A stretch of 64,000 bases of DNA from Embiotoca jacksoni (taxonomy: Eukaryota > Chordata > Actinopteri > Embiotocidae), in NCBI GenBank assembly GCA_022577435.1, contig JAKOON010000016.1:12393276-12457275 (forward strand), in the 5' to 3' direction. The notes under the pieces are model-generated. The model searched no databases. It was not told where the DNA came from and saw only the letters and a list, made by a program, of their open reading frames with translations. This document shows, in pieces, positions 37,301 to 47,297 of the stretch. The stretch's first letter is position 1, and each line of letters begins with the position of its first letter. Both the position numbers and the translations under genes were made by a program.

Positions 37301-38968
37301 TATGATCTCACACACCACACCATGTGCTCCAGGTCCTGCTCCCCCAAACCTCACCGCTCTGCACTACAGTCCTCATGATGACTTTACTTTACAGGCGAGC
37401 CACGACACCGCGGCAGGCCTCATCCCTCTCATCAGCACTGTAGTGTTTATATTTGGTGAGTTTTGAAAGCAGCTAATTTTATTGATAATCCATGCTTCCT
37501 GACTTTTTAGTTATGTCAGTGGCGAGGCTCTACAGGGGTGACACTAAGGGTCAGTTACGAAGAACTATTGGATGGATTGACATGACACTAAGATAATGAA
37601 TCTTTTATGATCGCCTGGCTTCTCCTCTAGCACTGCAATGTGGTTGACCTCTGTGGTTCTGAGTAAAATAGGTTGACAAGTATTGGATGGATTACCAATT
37701 TGGTGCAGATTTTTAAAGCCTTCACAGAATAACTTGTAATAATTTTGTTGAAGTTTCATCTTGTGCCACTTGCAGGTCAGAATTTTAAACACACCATACG
37801 TTTGCTTATGAACAAAGAACCTCTGCACGTGTTTTATTTTCTCAGAATGAATGCTTATTTAGTTGTTTGAAAAAACCTGCAGAGTTACTTGAATATCGAA
37901 CAGCATGAAATAGACCAGGAGCTGCAGTGGTTTGCACCGTCGCCTAACGGCAACAAGGTTCTGGGTTCAAACTTGCAGGTCGCTGAAGCCTTTCTGTGTG
38001 GAGTTTGCATGTTCTCCATGTGCCGCTTTTCTTTGAGTGCACCAACTTCCTCCCCAAGTCCAAAGATATGTGTGCTAGGTCAGTTCATGGCCCTGGGAAG
38101 GACTTGTGTACCTCTCCAAAGTATACCCCAACATCTCCCAAAGTCAGCTGGGATGGGCTCCAATATTTAGTATTTGACATTTGATGGACCAAATACATAA
38201 CAAGAATATAATTTTACTTTATAAATGATAAACAATTATAAATCAAGTGATGAAACGTGCTCGAAATACAGTTTGTCTCATGTCACCCCCCTATATATCA
38301 GACAGCCAGTGTAGTTTGGACTTTGGTACTTGGTGCTTTGGATTTCTACGTTTTGCCATTTAAAATCAACTCAGTATGTTAGCAGTGTGACAGACAAAAA
38401 GGAGCAATAAAAGGGGCAACACTTTGCATTAGGTTAGAATGGTTCTGTCAAATGGAAACAAAATCCACATCCAGCACCTCTGAAGCCCACCAATTAACCA
38501 ATTAGAAGAATCTTAACATCTAATGTTACCCAGGACAGGAGACAATGAACATAATATCTGATGCTTTTAATGTATTATGATAACATCTCCTTTAAAATGG
38601 TTGGTTTGCTTTGTCATCACATTGTTGCTTGTCTCCTAGGATACGCCATAGGATGGGGCCCAATCACTTGGCTGCTGATGTCAGAGGTGCTGCCACTGGC
38701 TGCTAGGGGCGTGGCGTCTGGTCTGTGTGTCACTGTCAGCTGGTTGATGGCCTTCATACTCACACATGCCTTCACACACATGGTGGACAAGTACGGCCTG
38801 TTTGTGCCCTATCTGTTATTCGCTGTGGTGTCCGTCTTCGGTCTGCTCTTCAACGCCGTGTGCATCCCAGAGACTCGCAGTCGCTCACTGGAGGAAATAG
38901 AAAATTATTTCAGGACAGGACGCACATTCACCATCGGCCGGAGTCAATCCACTCCACAGTCCAGCTGA
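31384..38968 (+). CDS. slc2a6: GLUT6-like facilitative sugar transporter, tandem copy 1
   Basis: Major facilitator superfamily, class III GLUT. Exons: 31384-31437, 32821-33092, 34003-34099, 35730-35829, 36399-36592, 36800-36975, 37166-37455, 38640-38968; all phases match, 1512 bases, 503 aa (human GLUT6 507). N-terminal MDEETPLL is an acidic dileucine motif, known in this family to keep the protein on endolysosomal membranes. Family landmarks in order: AVLGNFSFGYSLVYPSPVLP (TM1), LGAAAGGLGAMLLNDLVGRK (TM2 and first GRK loop), LGRFLTGVAGG..IPVYISEI (sugar-transport signature), VPWRWLAIAGE, LLQQMTGITPILIY (TM7 QQ motif), MDKAGRKALL, GWGPITWLLMSEVLP (Trp405, equivalent of GLUT1 Trp388), and PETRSRSLEEIENYF near the C-terminus. 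The last family motif usually reads PETRGRS; copy 2 keeps the glycine. GLUT8 fits less well. No disruption seen. Confidence 0.95.
34587..35214. repeat. conserved intron-3 block, LTR-like, copy 1
   Basis: About 630 bases nearly identical to 43026-43664 in intron 3 of copy 2, although flanking intron lengths differ. Contains a duplicated gatgaggggtaaataaaaag, repeated aaactcagggatt phrases, and a ggttatataacc palindrome near 35086. Resembles an old LTR or non-autonomous element carried along by the duplication. Class uncertain. Confidence 0.5.
37905..38170 (+). repeat. fish interspersed repeat in slc2a6 copy 1 intron 7
   Basis: Reads caccgtcgcctaacggcaac, ggttctgggttcaaac, gtgtggagtttgcatgttct, and agtccaaagatatgtg in order, a sequence I recognise as a very abundant teleost repeat with a tRNA-like head. 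The same element sits in the same intron of copy 2 at about 45465-45790, so it predates the duplication. Confidence 0.65.
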
Positions 38969-39041
38969 AGCTCATAGATCACTCTGGTTACAAAAATGTA
39001 TTTTTAAAAAAATGAAGTTTCCCTATAACAGGCCTGAAAAG

Positions 39042-39042
<1 letters not shown>

Positions 39043-39074
<32 letters not shown>
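39043..39074. repeat. poly-T tract
   Basis: About 31 consecutive thymines just past the copy 1 stop codon. Could mark the A-tail of a minus-strand retroposon; no body was identified. Confidence 0.8.
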
Positions 39075-39075
<1 letters not shown>

Positions 39076-39628
39076 GAGGTCAATATGTCAATATTAAGTG
39101 TCTAAGACTGAGTGTTGTATGTTGAGTGTAAAACCCTGTGAGGATTGCTAAGCACAAGTGGAGCACCATAAATCAAAGAGCACTAAAGTATAGGTGAGAG
39201 CAGTTCAAAGGGGTTTACAGATGACTGACAGCTTTAACATCTTTATCATTTTATGTTATTAATTTAGTTGGATATTACATATATATGTTCTATATATGTA
39301 TGCCCGTCTGTGTGTATATATGTATATATATATTTGTCTACAGCCATGTTGTGTGGAAGTCAAACTACTGATAGAAACTTCTTGCAAACAAATACGTTTT
39401 TGATTCCAAACAAAAGTTTTGCTTTGCAACCAAAAATTCTCGTTTCATAAGCAAATTCTGTGTCCAAAACTAACAATTGTTTGCAATGCAAATCATTTTA
39501 TTGTCAGTTCATATATTTTTACTGACAAATTAGATTTTTGATGCAGTGTGGAAAATTTGCTTTCAAAACCTTTTTTTTTTTGCTTACATAATAAAGACAA
39601 AATACAAAAATAACTTCATACTGTCTTC

Positions 39629-40260
39629 ATTTTGAAAATTCACATCAGAATAACCTGATATTTTTTGAGTAACATATTGAGATGGTCTATTATCATCCTG
39701 AAATGGAATGATTCTGTGAAAACAGGAAGTTTTCTTTTTTATCAATCTGAAATCATTGGCATTCTCATATCTGGCCATTTGGGGGGCTTTACATTTTAAA
39801 GCCCACGTTAGAATGGCTTGATATTTTTTGAGTGACACATTGAGGTGGTCTACTATTATTTTGGTGTGTGGAATCAGGGAGTTTCCTTCACATATTAATC
39901 TAAAATCAGCAGGAACGTAGCTTTTTTGAGATATTTTAGAGGGCTTTAATTTTGAAAATCCGAACTAGAATGACGTGATATTGTTTGAGTGACACATTGA
40001 AGTGATCTACCAGCATCCTGAAGTGGTATTGGTCTGTGGAAACAGGTTTCCTTTTAATATCTGTCTGAAATCTGAGGGCATATTGCTCATATTTGACATT
40101 TTATAGGACTATCAAAATACATTGATAAGGCCTGAGTGACATATTAAGATCGTCTACGATCAATATCACTTAAAATTGGTCGGTGGAAAGTATGATTCTC
40201 ATCTGAATTCAGAGACAATTTAGTCCATTGGACATTTTAAAGCGCTTTTATTGTAACATT
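39629..40260 (+). repeat. 160-bp tandem repeat (about four units) upstream of slc2a6 copy 2
   Basis: Units begin near 39629, 39791, 39950 and 40116, each with gagt(g/a)aca(c/t)att and a later cattttaaagc or ggctttaa phrase. Diverged from one another, so the array is old. Matches the two-unit array before copy 1. Confidence 0.75.
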
Positions 40261-40354
40261 CAAACTCTGAATAATCTTTTTATGCTTTTCATCCTCTGTT
40301 CATATCCCACCGCATTCACTGGAACCGTGCTTTTGTTTTGAAATCAGGGCTTCC

Positions 40355-40684
40355 ACGCTATTACCGTAATGCCTAGTATATATCGGTACCGCAAACTACA
40401 TTGGGGGCTGGCTTGGTCGTGTTTTAAATCCCTCAACTGCATGCCGTCCGCTGACAAGGTAGTAATGACTGTTTTTAAAGCAAATCGTTTTTACATTTAA
40501 TCAGTTTGTCTATTTTTTTTTTCAATTCTTTGTTTGCAACTTCTTTGTGGTCGAGGTTTACTGGAACAAGGTGGACTTTGGCGGATTTAGATGTCGTTTG
40601 ATCTGGCTGTTTTTAGCCAGATGCTATTATATGACTGTATCACCTCTGATCAGGGCTGTTTTTAAACATCAGACTGCTGCAGAC
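40355..40684 (+). promoter_or_regulatory. slc2a6: probable promoter and 5' UTR of slc2a6 copy 2
   Basis: Paralogous to 30955-31383: the ttaccgtaatgcctagt and aactacattgggggctggct block is at 40358-40416. A short plus-strand open frame runs in phase into the start codon from about 40547, but paralogue comparison and family length favour the ATG at 40685. Confidence 0.4.
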
Positions 40685-42818
40685 ATGGATGAAGAGGCTC
40701 CACTGCTGAACGGAAGACCACCATCATCTCAATCCACGGTTGGAACCTGCTCACTAATTTTAATGCATCCAAAAATCTCATGTGATTGTTTTGTTTAATC
40801 TAAACCAAGAAAGACAGCTAAATTCTACATTTCCTGTTTAGGGATTACTGTCCGACTTATTGTGACAAAGAATGACCTGATTTCACAAAACCATTTGAGC
40901 AACCTTTGTTAGGCCCAAAGACTGACAAAAAACACAATACATGATTTGTATTTTATTACCAATGTTGTGGGGCAAGCAATGAGAAACAGTTTTTTCAAGA
41001 TCCAGTGGCTAGTTGGAAATTATCAGCTGCATTGGGATCCTGACAGACTTCCCTGGCATCTAAAGTGTTCCTATAAAAGCACTGAAATCTTTCCACTCCA
41101 CCAACAATTGAACTTGGCTTTTACTTAACTACATATGTTTTAACTCTTCCACACCCCTTTGTCTTAGATTAATAACTCCAAACTGTACCTGGCCGTATTC
41201 TCGGCAGTCCTGGGGAACTTCAGCTTTGGTTACTCTCTGGTCTACCCGTCTCCCGTCCTCCCGAAGTTCAAGAGTTCGGATGCCGACCCCCGGCTCAAGA
41301 TGGACGCAGAGCAGGCCGCCTGGTTTGGATCGATCTACTCACTGGGTGCAGCGGCCGGGGGGCTGGGGGCCATGCTGCTCAACGACTTGGTTGGGCGGAA
41401 GCTGAGCATCATGATGTCAGCCGTGCCTTCGACTATAGGGTGGGTCTCAGTAACAGCATGCAGTCTTCAAACTGTGTTCTGATAGCTGTGCTGGGTTGAA
41501 ACTAAGTACATTGCGGAACTTAAATATTCTTATATTATGTCACTTTATATGTTTACTTCACTGGACTTCAGAGGGAAATGTGGTATTTGTGTTTTCAACT
41601 ACTGTTTCAATTATTAATTAGGCCGCTGACTCCTTGTGGTGATTTGAATATCATTCATTGATGATATGTTCGACAGTTTGTGGTTTCCCACATTCACAAA
41701 GATCAGTGGCAGATACTCCAATCTTGTGCAGATAGAGTGGGGTGTTAGTAACTCCAGAGCGAAGGTATTGCCCAGGTGAACCTGTTAAGGTTGACCTAGG
41801 TATCGTGTGGTAGGTCACACCAGGAGGATTGCTTGAGGGAGAGTGGATGAACTTCTTCAACGTGGATGTTGAAGTGGACCATTGCTTGTTCCAGGAATTA
41901 AGGATCCTACCAGGGTGTGGAGGGCTCATGGTAAAGAGTCTCCCCATTTCAGTAGAGAAGTGTCTACATGTGAGTCTCTGGTTGGTTTAGTCAACAGGTG
42001 AGGGAATCAGGCTTGTTGACTCACTTTTGCAGGCCAGCTTTAATGTCAGGAAGTTTGCAGATGGGAGGCCAGACAGTATGGGGAGGAACTCAACAGGAGT
42101 TAATGGCAGGGCTCCACTGATTAGCCTCATGTCGTTGTTGAGCACAATATCAGTGGTGGCTGTGTGCCTGCTATGCTTCCATACAGGTGCAGTATACTCA
42201 GCGGTGGAGTATGTAAGGGTTGAGGTGCGTAGGGTGGTGAAATCTGCACCCCATCCAGTGCCAGCAAGTCAATTCAGGAGGTTTACGCGGGCAGCGGTCT
42301 TGGCAGCAGCTTATTTGATGCATGAATTGAACATGAGGCGTCGGTCAAGTATGACGCCGAGGCACCGAGGTTGGTGCCATTGAGTTTGATGCTCAGCGTG
42401 GTGTCGGCACATCGGTTTGGAAGATGGTATACAGGGCATACTGTCTTGGGAAGGCTCAGCTTTAAGTGCTATTTTTGGAAGTACTGGCTCAGCGATGAGT
42501 TGTCCTCCTCAAGGGTGTTCTCCATCACGCTGAAAGATTTATCAGCAAATCCAATGGCTGAGCCGTTGGCTTGGGTGTATTGTGAGCACTCACCAGCAGG
42601 CATGTCAGCGGTGTAGATGTCAAACAGCACTGGGGCAAGGACAGAGCCTTGGGGAAGCCCATTCTTTAGTCTACTTCTCTTCAATATGTGTGTCTCAGGT
42701 ACATGCTGCTGGGAGGAGCTGCAGACTTGTGGATGCTCCATCTGGGCCGTTTCCTTACTGGTCTTGCTGGGGGAATGACCGCAGCCTCCATTCCTGTAAG
42801 TTACAAAGACTTGGAGAA

Positions 42819-42869
<51 letters not shown>

Positions 42870-45800
42870 TGCCATTTGTGTCATAATTTACAATACCTGG
42901 AAATACAGTTACTTCCTTCTGAAATATAGAAATCCAGTTTTCACTTAAGAAAGCATGAACAGAGTTTTCTAAATGGCCAAAAAAAAAAGAATCTGTTCTG
43001 ATTGGATCATGTCACTGAGTGCAAAGAAGATCAAGGATTATGTGTTTGCACAAAGAAGCCTACTTAGAAAAAAAATCTCAATCCTTAACCTTCCAGAGTT
43101 GGGTCTTAAATTCATAAAACAAGGCATACTGGCAGAATCTGAAAAATCCAGCTGCGGATTGGATCACATATTATAAGATCATGAAAGTCGGGTGAGAAAC
43201 AGCAGCAAGGATTGCTTTAGAGCGAGAAGATGAGGGGTAAATAAAAAGGGTGAAACTCAGGGATTCAAAAATTAACAAAACTTACAAAACAAAACAAACA
43301 GCAACTATGAGATGAGGGGTGAATAAAAAGAAGCCAAAAAAAGTGAATGTCAGGATTAAACTCAGGGATTTAATTCAAAATAAATACACAACAAACAGCA
43401 GCTAAACCAACTAAACTCAGTGAGTAACCGACTCCACAATCACTAATCAGGTAGTTATTAAAAATATCGGATGTTACAACATGCAGTCTGTAAGCTGTCA
43501 AATGACCCACTGGCTACCATCACAGGCTGCTCCAGGGTTATATAACCTACATCGGGCCCCTGATGGCCCGGGCCAATCACCCAGCTGAGTGGAGGCCGTA
43601 CCTGGGGAGAAGTGCCCACACACACAAAGACTGCTGGCCGTAACACAGATCAACAACCATTACCACTGGAAATAGGAAGACTTTGTAACTGTGATTTTAA
43701 GTGAAGTCTCTGTGATCTAATGCAATGAAAAACATATATTTTTGAGTGTGGCCGAAGAGGTCCAAATACTTGTACTTTTTGGGGACACTATATGATATAT
43801 CTCACCGCCTTTTGCCTGAACTCGTACTGTATGTGCTCATGGGACTGTGCATATGTCTTATGTGTGTTTGTGTCACAGGTTTACATCTCCGAGATCTCTC
43901 ACCAAGCGGTGAGAGGAGCACTCGGCTCATGCCCTCAGATCACAGCTGTGTTCGGGTCCCTGGTGCTCTATGCCTTTGGTAGGAACATGCCTATTTTTCA
44001 TATTTCATATTTTTTTCTCAGATACAGATTAGATGACATAATTGCTTCTGCAAGGGTCAGATCTGAAGAAACACCTCTATTCATTCATCTTGCATTTCTG
44101 AACTCGTATTGAATTTGTATGTTGTGTATTTTGCTATTAACTGGCTTAATATTTGTTCCTACTCTCTTGCTTTACATGGTGATGTACAGCTCTGGTGGTA
44201 CCATGGCGGTGGCTGGCAATTGCAGGGGAGGTACCTGCTCTGCTGATGGTTGTACTGATGGCATTCATGCCCTCGTCCCCCAGGAGGCTCCTCTACCTGG
44301 GACGAGAGCACCAGGCTGAGAAGGCCCTCCGCTGGCTTAGAGGACGTCACTATGACACATACATCGAGCTCAGTGCCATACAGGTAAAAGACAAGCAGCA
44401 CTACAATTTGGGTTCAAGAGATGAAATGTATAGGCACAATGACGTTTGAAAGTTTAAAATGTGAGAAGGATGACATCATTCTATACTCACGCTGACTTCA
44501 GTGATATACTGTACATCCTACAGGAGTTATGAAAGCAACGTAGATGTATGTTTGTGTCGTCTTGTCTCTCTCTACCAATGCAGCACAGCATCAACAAACA
44601 GACTAAAATCACATTGTCCCAGCTGGCCAAACCCATATACTACCGGCCAATCCTCATCTCAGTGGTGATGCGTTTCCTGCAGCAGATGACGGGTATCACA
44701 CCCATTATGGTCTACCTGGAGCCCATCTTTGCAGAGAGCAAAGTCTCCCTGGAGCCCAGGTTGTGTATCTTTTTTTTTTCTGTAGTAAATTTTGCTGCTT
44801 GCAGTGCTCGTATGAAATGTGCTTCAGACAGAAAACAAAGTTTATTAGATTATTTAAATACTAAATAGTCACAATCACTTTGCAAGTCATGAATTTTCAA
44901 TTGGTTCTGAATCTTGTTCTTGAAACTGTTTGCTTTGCTCACTGTTGACTCAAGTTACTCACTTATCCCTGTTCTGTATCTGTCAGGTATGATGCCGCCA
45001 TAGTGGGTGGGGTCCGCCTCTTTTCCGTTGTCATGGCAGCCAGTTTGATGGACAAGGCAGGACGCAAAGCCCTGCTGTATACGTCAAGCATGCTGATGTT
45101 TCTGTCCACTTTGACTCTGACCATAATCTCCCCGACCACACCATGTGCTCCAGGTCCTGCTCCCCCAAACCTCACCGCTCTGAACTGCAGTCCTCATGAT
45201 GACTTTACTTTACAGGCGAGCCACAAAACCGCGGCAAGCCTCATCCCTCTCATCAGCACTGTAGTGTTTATATTTGGTGAGTTTTGAAAGCGAGGCTCTA
45301 CAGGGGTGACACTCAGAATCAGTTACAAAGAACTATTGGACACTAAGATTTTAATTCTTGCTCGGTTTTATGAACGTCCTGCGTCACCATGTGGTTGACC
45401 TCTGTGGTTCTGAGTAAAATAGGTTGACAAGTATTGGATGGATTACCATGAAATTAGGTGCAGATTTTTGGTTTGCACCGTCACCTAACAGCAAGAAGGT
45501 TCTGGGTTTGAACCTCCTGGTCGCTGGGGCCTTTCAGTGTGAAGTTTGCATGTTCTTATTGGGCCTCTTTGGGTTTTCTTTGGGTGCACCAGCTGCCTCC
45601 CCAATTCCAAAGACGTGTGCAAGGTTAATCGTGCTTTAAAATTGGTGGGAATTTGAGTGTGAATGTCTGTTGGCCTTGTGTTGGACTCCTGACCTCTCCA
45701 AGGTGTGCCCCACCATTGCCCAAAGTCAGCTGGGATGGGCTCCAATATTTGGCATTTGACATTAATGTCCACTGGTTGGTTGGAGTTCCTTTTGTCACTC

Positions 45801-46946
45801 CTATTGTCTTTTCTTGTCCCACTGGTGGCCGAGATAGCCACCTGTGGCCGGTTCCACCACTTCTTCCTTGTCCGCTCCAGATCCGTCCCTGGTTGCCCCG
45901 GAATATCATGACCTTGGTGAAGTGTTCAGTAAGGACCGGGCTCTCTCTCATCCATCTCATCGGCCTCACGACTGAGCTATCGACCTTTTACCAGGGGCCA
46001 CCTTGCCTTTCAGTAGACTTTACAACCTGTCCAGACCAGAAAAGGAGGCTATGGAGAAATATATCACTGACTCCTTTTTTGAAGTATTTTGAAAACTTGG
46101 TCATGCCATTTTGTCTCACCAACGCCCCTGCAGTTTACCCAAAGCTTGATGAAAGATGTCCTTCGGGATTTTCTGAAGCATTTTGTTTTTTGTCTACTTA
46201 GACGACATACTCATCTTCTCCTAGGACCTTTTTCTCATGCTTTTCTGTCCGTTCCCTCTTTGTTCCTCATTTGTTCCTCTTTGGCTGTGGGCGTGGCCTC
46301 TTTCAGGCCCCTCCCTTGGCTCACTCCCCCGAGCAGCTGGCAAATATCAGTATGGTCATGGGGTGCTAAATGTATCTCATCTGTACATAATGAGAACTAA
46401 AAAGTAAACAATTCATTTTACTACCTTTTTTGAAAAACGTAAGTCTACTAATTTTAGCCAATTAAGAGTCTGATAAACCTGCTAAGATATGCTGTGACTG
46501 TGCCCTGACAAAGCACTGCACATAACATTTGATGCTTTTAATGTTATGACAACATGAAATTGAAAATGGTTGGTTTGCTTTGTCATCACATTGTTGCTTG
46601 TCTCCTAGGATACGCCATGGGATGGGGCCCAATCACTAGGCTGCTGATGTCAGAGGTGCTGCCACTGGTTGCTAGGGGCGTGGCTTCCGGTCTGTGTGTC
46701 ACTGTCGGCTGGTTGACGGCCTTCATACTCACACATGCCTTCACACACACGGTGGACAAGTACGGCCTGTTTGTGCCCTATCTGTTATTCGCTGTGGTGT
46801 CCGTCTTCAGCCTGCTCTTCAACGCCGTGTGCATCCCAGAGACTCGCGGTCGCTCACTGGAGGAAATAGAAAATTATTTCAGGACAGGACGCATGTTCAC
46901 CGTCAACGAGAATCCTTCCACTATACAGTCCAGCTGGACCTCATAG
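40685..46946 (+). CDS. slc2a6: GLUT6-like facilitative sugar transporter, tandem copy 2
   Basis: Exons: 40685-40738, 41168-41439, 42699-42795, 43879-43978, 44190-44383, 44584-44759, 44987-45276, 46609-46946; phases match, 1521 bases, 506 aa. The first seven exons are exactly as long as in copy 1. Starts MDEEAPLLNGRP, again an acidic dileucine motif. All family landmarks are present: NDLVGRK, LGRFLTGLAGG..IPVYISEI, QQMTGITPIMVY, MDKAGRK, PETRGRSLEEIE. The TM10 motif reads GWGPITRLLMSEVLP: arginine (codon AGG at 46638-46640) replaces the tryptophan that lines the sugar site in GLUT1 and is kept in copy 1 and human GLUT6. Exons 5-7 are almost identical to copy 1, while exons 1, 2 and 4 are more diverged; in exon 4 copy 2 (AVFGSL) is closer to human. 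Introns 2 and 7 carry retroelement remnants absent from copy 1. The frame is open throughout, so the gene is probably functional. Confidence 0.93.
41640..42680 (-). mobile_element. degraded jockey-type LINE reverse transcriptase in intron 2 of slc2a6 copy 2
   Basis: Minus-strand frames give LKNGLPQGSVLAPVLFDIYT (RT block), FADKSF where FADDxx is expected, LSQYFQKWHLK, GTGWGADFTTLRTSTL, STAEYTAPVWKHS, and finally CECGKPQTVEHIINE. This order matches the C-terminal half of jockey/Nimb-type non-LTR elements. Stops and frame changes interrupt it and a catalytic Asp is lost. Copy 1 of the gene lacks it; paralogue alignment breaks at about 41590 and resumes at about 42683. Confidence 0.75.
42819..42867. 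repeat. poly-A plus (TA)n in intron 3 of slc2a6 copy 2
   Basis: About 18 adenines then about 15 ta units, located a few bases past the exon 3 donor region. Absent at the matching site in copy 1. Confidence 0.9.
43026..43664. repeat. conserved intron-3 block, LTR-like, copy 2
   Basis: Counterpart of 34587-35214, near identical including the ggttatataacc palindrome (near 43537). Inherited through the gene duplication or homogenised since. Confidence 0.5.
45465..45790 (+). repeat. fish interspersed repeat in slc2a6 copy 2 intron 7
   Basis: Same repeat and same intron as 37905-38170 in copy 1 (caccgtcacctaacagcaag, ggttctgggtttgaac, agtttgcatgttctt). A marker that the insertion preceded duplication. 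Confidence 0.6.
45760..46230 (+). mobile_element. degraded Ty3/gypsy pol fragment in intron 7 of slc2a6 copy 2
   Basis: Plus-strand frames show the region before and inside a gypsy reverse transcriptase: sequence near 45900-46060 resembles the pre-RT segment with YNLSGPEK-like spacing, followed by ENLVMPFCLTNAPAVYPKL, close to the conserved FxYLVMPFGLTNAPAxFQ block, then a shifted piece resembling the catalytic YLDDILIFS region (tacttagacgacatactcat, 46196-46215). A large internal deletion and frameshifts make it non-functional. Copy 1 lacks it. Confidence 0.6.
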
Positions 46947-47083
46947 ATCAGTCTGAAAAAAAAAAAAAAAAAGCAATTCAAGTTGATTTTTGATGTTAAT
47001 CAGTATTAGACCGGGCCTTGTATGTTGAATGTAAAGCAGAATTGAACCACCGTGCCCTATATATATATATACATACATACATA

Positions 47084-47297
47084 CAGTGGGTACGGAAAGT
47101 ATTCAGACCCCTTTAAATTTTTCACTCTTTGTTTCATTGCAGCCATTTGCTAAAATCAAAAAAGTTCATTTTATTTCTCATTAATGTACACTCAGCACCC
47201 CATCTTGACAGAAAAAAACAAATGTAGAAATTTGTGCAAATTTATTAAAAAAGAAAAACTGAAATGTCACATGGTCATAAGTATTCAGACCCTTTGC
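47084..47297. repeat. left terminal inverted repeat of the Tc1 element
   Basis: Pairs with 48499-48714 in reverse complement over its whole length. By eye the differences are one substitution near caccccat(c/g)ttgac, a 2-base indel in acaaatg/acagaaatg, and tgtcac/tatcac. The inner repeat aagtattcagaccctttgct mirrors the outer agtattcagacccctttaaa, suggesting the two transposase-binding repeats of IR/DR-type Tc1 elements. Confidence 0.92.
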
